Below are positions 1-9,732 of a DNA stretch of 64,000 nt, piece after piece. Numbering within the stretch: position 1 is the stretch's first letter; the number at the start of each line of letters is the position of its first letter. A program made the translations under genes and the position numbers. Source of the stretch: Agaricus subrufescens (lineage: Eukaryota > Basidiomycota > Agaricomycetes > Agaricales > Agaricaceae); NCBI GenBank assembly GCA_029945375.1, contig CM057059.1, positions 2,542,001 through 2,606,000 of the forward strand. The letters are read 5' to 3'. The notes beneath the pieces were generated by a model. The model was not told where the DNA came from, searched no databases, and saw nothing but the letters and a program-made list of their open reading frames with translations.

Positions 1-722
1 TCGATCAGAGCGCGTCCAATTCCAGTAATTCAGCGGGCAAGCCGCAGGGGACCCCCCCTATGCTTCCGTCTCCGGCAAGCATCGCCCCCACCAACAGTGC
101 TAACTCTACCCCCACAAATCGCGACGGCAGCACTCCAAATACCACTACCGTCCGCCCCCCATCTGACACTCGCAACCCGCCCCCACAGCAATTTCGCCCT
201 CAGACTTCAAACAAGCCGATTTCCTTCTTTCCTCTGCTACCCCGACGACTACGGGAAAATGCTTCATCTATACCCCAATCCTATATTGATGCTGCTCAGA
301 AGGTTACTGAGCCGATTGACGTCAATACCATATCAGAACTGAAAGATCTGACGGCCACCTTCCGATCCACTGCTTCTTCCATGACCGAAGCGCAACAGAC
401 TCTAAATCTCGCCACTCTGGCGCGTCATTTCCCAAGAACTTTCTCAAGAATGGTCAACAGCACTCTATCCCCTACGGAGGAACATGAACCGGATTTCGAG
501 GACGAAGAAGGAGAACTCTTCTGGCCCGGTCAGCTAGTCACGGGAGAAGGTTTGGGCTGGGTGTGTTTGATGGGCAAGGCCATGATTCAGGAGTTTGGCA
601 AAGCATATGGCTATAGAGGACTAGACGGAGTGGTTCCCAAACCCAATGACCCCCCTAAAAAACAGCAGCAGCAGCAACAGCGACCTCCACACCCTGTTCC
701 GCATTCAACCTCCACCGGTTGA
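1..722 (+). CDS. Unknown protein, 3' end only (5' truncated by the window)
   Basis: The frame is open from base 3 to a TGA at 720-722, so the first ATG at 60 need not be the start. The visible part begins with a low-complexity Ser/Pro/Thr/Asn-rich stretch of about 75 residues. A more ordered region follows: a predicted helix (PQSYIDAAQKV), an acidic patch (EHEPDFEDEEGE) and a hydrophobic Trp/Gly-rich segment (LFWPGQLVTGEGLGWVCLMG). It ends in a six-glutamine run and a Pro/His tail. Disordered arms around a short conserved core suggest a nuclear or regulatory protein, but I recognise no family. Confidence 0.6.
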   Translation, partial: DQSASNSSNSAGKPQGTPPMLPSPASIAPTNSANSTPTNRDGSTPNTTTVRPPSDTRNPPPQQFRPQTSNKPISFFPLLPRRLRENASSIPQSYIDAAQKVTEPIDVNTISELKDLTATFRSTASSMTEAQQTLNLATLARHFPRTFSRMVNSTLSPTEEHEPDFEDEEGELFWPGQLVTGEGLGWVCLMGKAMIQEFGKAYGYRGLDGVVPKPNDPPKKQQQQQQRPPHPVPHSTSTG

Positions 723-3700
723 AACCCTCCTGTTTTTAACTTCTCTGGTCTCCGCACTACTTGCTTGGTTTGGATTATTACCCCTCATGCAAAATTCGCA
801 TTTTCGATGTTTGACATACAAAATTCGGGCTTCCGGTATATTCGGTATCGCTGACTGGTTGGATGCGACCACTCTATTCCCGATTCTCTCCCAGGAGTAA
901 CACCACGCGTCTTCCGTAAATGGTTAAATATCGGTTTCAAGCCCATCTTCAATCAGGTTTGGACGCTTCCCGATTCTACTTGGCCAAGCCTAGCGCTCCA
1001 ACTAGACTTCTCGCCCGGGCATGGAGCAGGTTGAACTTCTCACCCCCTCTTCCGCGAGAGCTTCAACTCCATACCCCTGCAGCTATCGACTGTCGTCATC
1101 GCTCCCCTTGCTTTGGATTACTGGAAATTTTACAAACTTGTATCCCTAGACACGAAACAAAATGACGCATTCCATCATATCCCTTTTTTTTTTTTTTTCC
1201 TTTTTCTTGTTTTGTACACATTATAACAAGGCACTCCCATGGTTCCATATTCCTGTAAATCATTCAAGGAACTTCACCGGTCTAGCCTTCCCCTGTTTCA
1301 TTGTTAACCAATTCATCATACCTTGGCCATTTTTTTTTATTTTCTTATACACTATCATCATAGCTTTCATCCCAATCATCATTGCATCCCCCCGTACATC
1401 TCTGTTCGTTTATTCTTTAATTGTTTCTTTGATCGTCCTCCCCCACTCCCACGTTTCCCTCGTGCTCCCATCTTCTGTTATTTAAGTAATTGTTTCCTTT
1501 TTCTTTACGTGCGTTCCATCTTTTGTGTACTACGGATCGCTGTACCCCCATCCCCATTCCCCTACCCTTTACGGACAGTGTTTCGGATTCGAGAGATTGA
1601 AAATGTAATTGTGCATCTGTGGTCTGAGAAATTGATTATTCTCTTGTTTCATCCGGTCTGGCCTCATGTGAGGGGTTCTAGTTGCCTCAGTGCGTGCTTC
1701 GGAATTCGGGCGGCTACGATTAATAAGAGGTTCAGGGGTGTTGTATTTCGAGAATGCACCCTGGGTTATGATCATCATCAGAATGATATTAGGGCTGAGT
1801 TGTTACAGATCTTGCGAGGAGGACCGGAAGCATCACCCGTTACTGCTCTTTTTGTTTGCCAACTGCAGAAAAGTCTATTTCCTTGTAGAATTCCTGAAGA
1901 TGGTGGCTCCTATAAACGCGCCGGTAAGTCCGCCACCGGTTGACCCACGTTTCTTGCTTGCTGGATGTAAATAGGTGCTGCAAAGTGTAGTCGAGGCAGT
2001 GCTCTGGTAACCACAGGTGTAGCCCTGAGTCCAATTTATAATGTATAATAATAAGTGTTTGCTATCAACACTCGGGTGTGTTCAGCGCCTGCCAACTAAC
2101 GGCGACATTGTTTTTTTGGGTTTACTGAACAGCAATTGCGGAGCCAATCTTATTCGGGCTCTTGGTGTGTTGGTTGTTATGAATCAAACTTAATGGGCTG
2201 TCAAATGTGATGTGAGTCTTTGTCGAAATTAAACGAGACAAGTGACTCGTTTATGAGAATGTGAGATGTGGTGGCATGGTCCGGACGACGACAAGTGCCG
2301 AGTAAGATAGATCAAACGCTCGTCACTGTGGAGACATTGGTGGGATTTGCACTTCATTCGTGAATATACACCTCTCTCTCTGGTCTTCGCTTCCTTTGTG
2401 ACTGTCCGCATGTTACTATTTTAGTTTCTTTTGATCTCTCTTTTTTTTTTTTTTACTAGGCTCCGAGGATGCTGTCTGTGTTATAAGCTTTTTGGAAATT
2501 TGTCATGCGGTGCGGTGTATTGGGTTGATGGCAGGTATGGGTGGTTCTTTCTATTTTTCCTCCCCTGCCTGCTACAAAGGTACTATCAATATGTGTATAT
2601 ACCAGCTTTGTATACTAGTGGACCTGACCCAGGATGGTGGACGTAAACCTCCTTCTGATACGAGAGAGAGGAACGGGGGGCGGGGAGGAAACAAGGTCGG
2701 GTGATCGTTAATACAAAGTTTACGAGCGTTTCGGAAAACCACGAGCCAATGAAGGAGAGAGAAGAAGTTTCCTCCTTGATTAATTTTGGGTTTGACAGAA
2801 CTCTGTGATTTTATAAATGATCTTGGGGCTAGTCGACTTTAGGAAAGACGGGTCTGTGAGTTGTGGTTTAGTTTTGATGTATTGGTACCGGAAGTATCAT
2901 ATAACCGTTCCCTTCAATGGGATGGTTTGCGTTGATCCCCGACTACTTGAGACGCGATCTGTCGGACACTTACTCTATGATAACAGCAGTGCACATATTG
3001 AGTCTATAATGCACTAGTCACTTTTGCTCTCAAAACCGCCGGGGAAAAAACGTTAGTATGCATAGCTTTTATGCTGTTACCGGTTTGACTTTCATACATT
3101 TTGATGCTATGCACATTTGAAACGCCTCCTTGGGGGGAGGAGGGGGAGGGGAGGCTGAGGGTTTTGTTCGTAAGTAAGGCCGAAAAGCTTCATGAACTGT
3201 CAGAAGAACGGCAGCTTTCCGTTCGGGTCTGGTAATCCGAAATCAAAAAAGAAAAAAGAGCGAGCTGTCTGGAGGGTGTGCGGCTGAGAGTGATAACGTT
3301 CATATGAAAAGAAGGATTTGTCATAAGTACGACATTTCCTCCCCCTCCCCACTTGACATTGATTGCTGAAACATTGTATGATTTATCCTTTCGAAATGTC
3401 CGACGTCCGTTGATCAGATTCAACTTTGTTTATTGTCATTCTTGTTGCCTTTGGGGTTTACGGCTTGAAAGCCGGTCTGTTTGATCAAATAGCACTGCTG
3501 TAGTAGACTGTAGTGAAACACCGCCCGCCGGACAGTCAGGATCAGATGTACTTTGTCTTGTAGTGGCTTAGTGACGGTCCGAGTCGTTTCGGGACTTTTC
3601 TTGCGACAAAAAAAAACATGATTTCTCTTAAGGAATAGTGAGAGAACGTCGTGAGATCTCCTGGTCCAGGACTTCCAAAATGCTACCCTTAACCAATGAA

Positions 3701-5112
3701 AGAGAACGAATAGGATGTTCTCATGCTAACTCCCGCTTTTGAGATTTTATCCCATCACATGTTTAAAGGTATTATTGAGCGGGCAAGTCGTCAACGCGGT
3801 GTTTATAATCGTTTGTTCCGAGCTTCACGCGTCCCATCACTCAATCGAGCTGCCGTCCGGCAACTCAGTGACGGTGAACCTGTCCCTGGCAGAACAATAC
3901 TCTTTTGTCAATTGACTATTATCGACATCGGGGCCGAAAGCATTCGCGGAGGGAGGGGGTGGGGCAGTTCACCCTCTGTCTAAAGGGTAAAGACAGGGCA
4001 AAGAGGAATAGACCGGAATCCCAAAATGATTGACCTAAACGACATTTATCCGTCTATAGTAGAGTCCGCTATTCGGGTGTGAGCATCATGCGCATACGTG
4101 CATCACCTGCACCGAATTCTCTAATGCAACGTGCATTTAAAGAGCAATCCAGGCTTTGGGTTCCAAATAAAAACGCACCCTCCATATGCCCCAGTAGTAA
4201 GGTACAACCCCCGGGCGGTCCGCTTACGGTTTAGGATAAAGATACATTGCTACAGGGCCTGTCCTTACCTTCAGTGGCGTAATTGTGCATTGTGGCGTTA
4301 GCGAACAGCAATGGCTTTTTCCATCTCAATCCGTCGATCCTTAAGGTATTTGGGGGGGATAGATCCTGGGTCCCTTCATTTTTGGGGAGGGAGGAGCCCG
4401 CTTGGTATTCCTGGGCTGTTCTATCACCTCGGATAGCAATGTTATTTATGTCGTCCTGCTTATTGGAACCTCAATTAATTGGAACGGACAGTTCGGGATT
4501 TCCAAAATAGGATGTCACGCTCCGGCCTGGCTCCGGCGGTCTAGCCGGAGTAATTATCTCCGAGCTCCGAATCCCGGAGGGTTTCAAAGCGAAAACAGCT
4601 CTCTCGTTATTCAGGAGGAAAGAGGATTGCGAAGAAGGGTATACTACAGGCGTGCTGACTGAGTATTATAGAGAGTGTTTTTCCCGGAATAATAGACATG
4701 CTCTACCTTCCAATCAGGACGCCGCTCGGCTCCTCCCTTCTCTTTGAATGGCAGCACGACTCTCATCTGCTTATTTCCGTTTTGGTGTTCCTCTTGGTGC
4801 ATATCTCCGCAACCTAGGATAACTCCGAGGTTGAACGTTTGCAAATTACCACTTCCTCGCGATCAATTCAACCTTCGGCGTTTGGATTTATACAACATGA
4901 AATCACATCACCCTTAGAGTGTATGCATGAAGGCATCACGAGGGATGGAGTGACCATCAAACGGAGTAAAGTAAAATGTGGAGGAAGCCATGACGTAGCA
5001 CGTAGACAAGCATGAGTAGAAGTAAGGAAAGCGAAGTTCCATCGAGCCAAGCATCCCTCGCTCTCCTTTTCCTCCAACGCCTGGTTGACCAATAATTCCA
5101 GATGTTGGTTTT
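723..5112. other. Long stretch without a supportable gene
   Basis: Frames here are short, rich in Phe, Leu, Ser and Cys, and match no family. Visible features are pyrimidine-rich tracts (poly-T near 1182-1200, 1330-1337 and 2441-2454), a purine run near 3131-3152 and a small perfect hairpin at 4531-4550. The left part may be 3' untranslated region of the first gene. The rest may be long upstream regulatory DNA, a non-coding transcript or decayed sequence. Confidence 0.5.
4531..4550. repeat. Small perfect inverted repeat (hairpin)
   Basis: CTCCGGC at 4531-4537 and GCCGGAG at 4544-4550 form a perfect 7-bp stem around a 6-base loop. It sits in an otherwise AT-leaning gene-free stretch. Related CTCCGG/CGGAG words recur on both sides (4519-4580). 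I see no flanking target-site duplication, so a mobile-element origin is not shown. Confidence 0.4.
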
Positions 5113-6007
5113 TCACCGATTGGACTTGGCGACACGCTCGAGCTCGTCCTTTTTCTGTTGATGATTTTTTTTTTAATTAGATATCATCAGAAAATGTAGA
5201 ACTCGATAAACTCACCTTGATAGCATATGAATTTGATGAACCCTTTGCAGCGTTGATAAGTTCATCGGCGAGACACTCAGCGATCGATTTCACGTTGCGG
5301 AAAGCGGATTCACGTGTCTGAAGCATAAATTAGTTTCCATTTACCCGAATTCAACTATCACACGTACACCGACGGTGAGAAGGGCAATAGCCTGGTTAAC
5401 TCGGCGGAGGGGTGACACATCGACGGCCTGTCGGCGGACGGTACCTTGCGAACCAATACGAGTCGAATCTTCACGAGGACCAGTGTTAACGATAGCGTCC
5501 ACGAGAACCTGTACAAATGAACAGCTCAGCCTTGTTGTAGATGGAATTAACGATAGTAGCGATCCCAACCTGAATGGGGTTCTGGTCGGTGAGGAGGTGG
5601 ATGATTTCGAAAGCGTGAGCAACAATGCGGACGGCCATAAGTTTCTTTCCGTTGTTGCGACCCTTCATCATCAAGCTGAACGTAGATTTCTTTTTAATCT
5701 ATGGCCAAGTAAATCCAATCACAAAATCGTACCTGTCCACTAATCGTTCGACGATGGGCATCTGAGCCTTCTTGAATTGTTTCTTGGCATAACGGCCCGC
5801 AGTGTGGGGAAGGTAGACGGCGTGGCGGACTTGAATATAGTCTGCCAGCGAGATATCCTTGACATCAACGCTAGACTGTACGTCAGTCTCGCGATCGAGA
5901 GTGCATATGCACTACGTTGCTCACTCTTGAGTCTCCCATTTGCCGAATAGTTTGATCTCCTGGCCAAGTTTCGAGATGTCCTTTGGAAGTGTTTGAACGG
6001 CGGCCAT
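5113..6007 (-). CDS. RPS5: 40S ribosomal protein S5 (uS7)
   Basis: Small-subunit head protein that binds 18S rRNA near the mRNA exit and E site. Six exons: 6007-5925, 5870-5733, 5675-5570, 5508-5368, 5317-5216 and 5154-5113. They sum to 612 nt, or 203 aa, the usual length. Diagnostic uS7 stretches are [60 protein letters not shown] and the C-terminal [13 protein letters not shown]. The second intron boundary is fixed by the expected [19 protein letters not shown] donor near 6105 on the minus strand, upstream of the ATG, suggests a 5'-UTR intron, common in fungal ribosomal-protein genes. Confidence 0.96.
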
Positions 6008-6370
6008 TTTGAGGTTTTGTGTTTGTGGTCTTGAAGGTTGACCGCGAGGGCTGTGTCCGGCGACTGTGAGCAACGACGAGCGCGATTCCGATTCTCCTTA
6101 CTCACCTGCCGTGCGTGTTTGTCCTTGTTACACCTACACTGTCAAGGTTGGGGGGCGTCGGCATTACCCGGGAGCTATATAGTTTTACGTACCATGTGCC
6201 GAAATATAGTGCGTTCCTAGTTTTGTCCCACGGCATCTAATTAATATAACGAACCCGCCAATTACATTTCCGATATTGAATACAGTATACATATTACAAT
6301 GGATGCAGGATACAGCGTCCACAATACGTCCAGATGAACGCCAATGATATAAATTATGCCTCATATTTTT
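6008..6370 (-). promoter_or_regulatory. Upstream region of RPS5
   Basis: This 363-bp gap separates the RPS5 start from the stop of the next minus-strand gene. It contains a GTGAGT splice donor at about 6105-6100 with candidate acceptors 40-55 bases nearer the ATG. A TATATAG-like motif (about 6175-6182) lies upstream. Both fit a short non-coding first exon, but the transcription start cannot be read from sequence. Confidence 0.4.
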
Positions 6371-7744
6371 TTATTTGAATTTTTGGTTCTCTCTGTTACT
6401 AGCATAGCGCTTTTTCTCCTTGAACTTCTTCATCGCTTTTGGGGGTCCAGTATGGCGCCTTCGAATATTACGCTCTGCCGGCATACTTTCATCCCGTTTT
6501 CTCTTGCAAGTAGGTAAATGTTCCACAATCGCTCGCTGGGGTGGGTTGCGATCGATCTCCCTAGAGTGTGGGAGTTGAGATGATTCAGGCTGGGGTAACT
6601 TTGACTGGACGAGACCGCTTGGACCAACAGATGAAGCAGGCCCCGGGTTTGGAGTTGTGGTCCCATAAACTTTATGGAGCCACATTTGCACGTTGGAGTA
6701 ATGTTGTTCAGAAGTCGTGATATCGCCAGCGTTCCGCGCGGATATGGCCATGTCAAGTTCACAGCCTGAAAGTAGCAAAAAGATGGGTTTTAGCTTGGCT
6801 TCCGCAAAGCCATTCATTACCATGACTACATTAAGATTGTCAGCGGCGAATCCTATGAAGGAAATATAGTGGTGTCGCACCTTCCAACATGGCATACATG
6901 ACGTCAATAGCAGCTCGAGGTTTCCCGACACGACGAAAATGAGCACCAGCGATCATCCAGCTGCCTCTTTCGCTTGAAGACAACTTCAACAGCTCAATGA
7001 CTATCTTTGGATCCTGTTCTTGGTCTTTAGCAAGGTCATACACAATTTCCTGTCCTTGGATTTTGATGAAGAGCCGAGAGTCCAAGGTAAGAGGCACAGG
7101 TATATCAACAGTGCTAGTGGTTCCGGAACCATTAGCCGAGGTGCCTATATGCATGGTATTTGATGCAGGAGCTTCCTCTGGAATGTTTGTGATAAGCTTC
7201 GAGGTTGAATTTCTCGTGCTGCATTCGCAATCGGGCTGTAGGTGAGCAAATCCAGGTGATGCAGGCTGGAAAAGACGCTTCTTTCCTCCTCGAGAATAAG
7301 CCAAGTGAGCGGTGTCAGCCACCTGCGAGGGCCAGATAGTAGCCTCATCCTGATTATCGGGATGGCGAGACGGTCCATAAGCTTTGCACGAGCGGAATTG
7401 GTTCACCAGCCGTTGATCTGAGTGGATAGGGTAAACGACAAGTCCCGCGGAGGATCCAAGCCTGAGTTGCCGAGCACGATCAACGCTTCCTCGGTGTCGG
7501 TACTCCACAAAGTAATGAAACTGCCCGGGTACACCAGTGTCGTAAGGATAAAGCTGCGGGCTAGTAGAACCAGATTCAGCACATGTTAAAGTCCAGATGA
7601 GGTTGATAGGAGGATCCGTGCAACGCAGAAGTATTGCACGTACATCTCGCCCGCGCCCGAAAATATTCCACGAATATTGAAGGGTTTGTTGCTATTGTTT
7701 TCCACCTTGAGGATGCAGTGTAGGTCTGGCGGGTAACCCATCAT
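6371..7744 (-). CDS. Conserved-looking protein of unknown function, basic C-terminus
   Basis: Three exons (7744-7644, 7560-6881, 6825-6371) give 411 aa. The donors GTACGT and GTGCGA and the acceptors CTAG and GTAG keep one frame. Residues 1-80 include a segment (PQLYPYDTGVPGQFHYFVEY) that looks folded. The middle is Ser/Pro-rich. Around residues 230-310 is a helical region (SWMIAGAHFRRVGKPRAAI, then VMVMNGFAEAKLKPIFLLL) reminiscent of a helical-repeat hairpin. The last 60 residues are Lys/Arg-rich (CKRKRDE, IRRRHTGPPKAMKKFKEKKR), a likely nuclear or nucleolar signal. I recognise no named family. The start is the first of two adjacent ATGs; a frame upstream (to 8097) lacks a clear junction. 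Confidence 0.7.
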
Positions 7745-8316
7745 TTGCTGTGCAAGTGTTTTGTTCTAAAGCGCGGCGGAGGTAAGTCGTAAGTCGGTGG
7801 CAGTGCCGCTGCGGGTTGCAATGCTTCTGTTGTTCTATTCGTATCTCCCTTCAGCATTGCGCAGCTACGCTCGCATGCCCCATTACCTTGGTAGTGCTCA
7901 CGATTGAATGGCCGCGGCATTGCTTCTCTTATCTCGACCCCCGTCTGGATAATCAAAATCACATCTGCGGCTTCAAACGCCGCGAACTTGACGACTATGT
8001 AGCAAATATTCGGGGCGACTTCCGTGGAGCTTATGGTGTACTCTGTGGATTTCGCGCTCCCTAACGACGCAGAATAGCTCCAGCTCGGTTCCATCAATGT
8101 TTGGGCTATTCAAAGGATGCACTCGGCGCTGCCACGGTCGTCGTTTCAGAGGCTCTGAGCGCGCCCGTGGTTGTCCATAGATGGTTACTTTATCTTCTCC
8201 TGATTTCTGGGCCAATATATAAAACCACGGAGCTGAACTTCCTTCCCTACCTTTTGTTTTCTTCCTTTCCCTTATTTCGACCCGTATAGCTATCCATTGA
8301 TTGTGAAGCCGTCATC
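7745..8316. other. Divergent intergenic region with a short open frame
   Basis: This 572-bp gap lies between two divergently transcribed genes. A 118-codon minus-strand frame (8097-7741) runs through most of it, but its stop lies inside the first codons of the 6371-7744 gene and no donor/acceptor pair joins it convincingly. It is left unannotated. The right part carries the TATA element of the next gene. Confidence 0.4.
8216..8224 (+). promoter_or_regulatory. TATA box of the GPI-protein gene
   Basis: The motif TATATAAAA lies about 95 bp upstream of the ATG at 8317 and is followed by a pyrimidine-rich stretch (8240-8280), a common arrangement for regulated fungal promoters. It is the clearest TATA element seen in the window. 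Confidence 0.5.
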
Positions 8317-9291
8317 ATGATTACCTTTTTTGTGATTGCCTCTTTACTCTTGAAGGCCACCTTTGTCGTTTCACAACAGTGAGTCATTCATCCACTGAGA
8401 TGGACACGTAGCTGACAGTTGTGGTGATAGATTACCTACATCTCTTTCTTCATCCTGCTCAAGTACTCTTAAAGGCCTTGTGACCTCCCCCGACACGGCA
8501 TGCCTAAACCTGCCTTTGCTTCTGACATATGCCGTTGATCAAGAAAAATCGATCCCGAAAACGCTCGACGTCTGGTTGTCGGGCCTATGTAGCAACAACA
8601 ATACTTGCTCTAACGAAAACATCTCCAACGTTGTCGGCCAGATTGTCAACGGCTGTCAGCAGGACTTTGCAGCCATGGACATTGATATCGCCAGCCTCCA
8701 AGGAAAAATCACGAGTATCGCACAAATGGTATACCCCACTGCCCGAAAGGCAGTCTGCCTGAAAGAATGAGTCTTGTACGGTTTCGTCGATTTTTTATTT
8801 TTGCTGAGATTGTCTGTTTTTCACAGCACATCTGCCAACCAATTTTGCGTCACAGAGACATTCGAAAACATTGAAAACGTAGTTGGGCAGGTGGACCTGG
8901 CCCATCTGGACGCCGAAACCATGAAACAAATCATGCAAAAGTTGACTTCAAATGCTTCGAACCTTGTCTGTTCCGATTGTGTGAAGGAAGCGTACAACCT
9001 TGGTATGCAAAACTTCCCTGACCAGGTTTCAAAGGCGAAGCAGCCCTTTGAGCAAGTATGTGGTGCTTCTTTCGTAGGTGAGTTCAAACGCGTCCCTCTC
9101 TTCAGGGTTGTTGTATTAATAATGTGGTTACAGATGGAACTGAGCCCTCTAATATTGTATCTACTGCTGGGCAACAATCCCTTGCCGCTTCCAACACCAA
9201 CGCTGCCGCTGGCTTGAAGCCTTCTGGTAGTATGGGGAGCGGTCATTTGGCTGGTTTAGCCGCTGTCGCTTTTGCGGCGTATTTCGCTTGA
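8317..9291 (+). CDS. Small secreted GPI-anchored protein (DUF7729-type)
   Basis: Exons 8317-8378, 8431-8766, 8827-9077 and 9134-9291 give 268 aa. The protein starts with a signal peptide (MITFFVIASLLLKATFVVSQ). Two cysteine-bearing helical halves follow (SSCSSTLKG to ARKAVCLK, then TSANQFCVTETF to CSDCVKEAYN to VCGASF). It ends with a Ser/Gly/Ala spacer and a hydrophobic tail (HLAGLAAVAFAAYFA) typical of a GPI-attachment signal. This architecture matches my memory of basidiomycete DUF7729 surface proteins. The second intron is odd: the only junction restoring the frame (LKD-TSANQF) is AAAGA|ATGAGT...CACAG|C, an AT-AG intron. Without that splice the protein stops at 8768-8770. Confidence 0.8.
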
Positions 9292-9732
9292 ACAATATTC
9301 TTTGCCGTACCGCGGTATAGAGCTCATTCTTTGTATACTATTTCGCGCTATCGGTTATTTAGGCGACTCGTCTCCGCGGCAGCCTATCTATAATTACAGT
9401 ACATTATTCCTTCTGTGATCGTCTCTCAAACTGGCTGCCCTATATGCAGGTCACCTTGACAGATCTACGATGTGTGTATAAGCTGCTTACAAGGTTACTA
9501 GCCGAACCCCATACATGTTTTCTAACACAATGGACACTATTTATCCTTCAAACTAAAAGGCAATGAAGTAAGGTAGAATCAGACTCGTGTAACCTTTCGA
9601 GCATTCGTAGTGTGTCACGTGGTTTATAGGCCATTTCTTGGCCTCCACTGTAAACACCCGGCGCATCGAGCGTCTCGGCGGTCTGTTGCTGTTTACTCCG
9701 AATTCTTCTACAGTATCGGACGAGAACTACGC
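9292..9732. other. Intergenic region, no gene seen
   Basis: This 441-bp spacer lies between two plus-strand genes. It should hold the 3' untranslated region of the GPI-protein gene and the promoter of the gelsolin-like gene. No TATA box, RNA gene or repeat stands out. Confidence 0.5.

Noticed and set aside
7741..8097. 118-codon minus-strand frame as a gene or N-terminal exon
   Set aside because: No start context, no family match and no donor/acceptor pair joining it in frame to the next exon.
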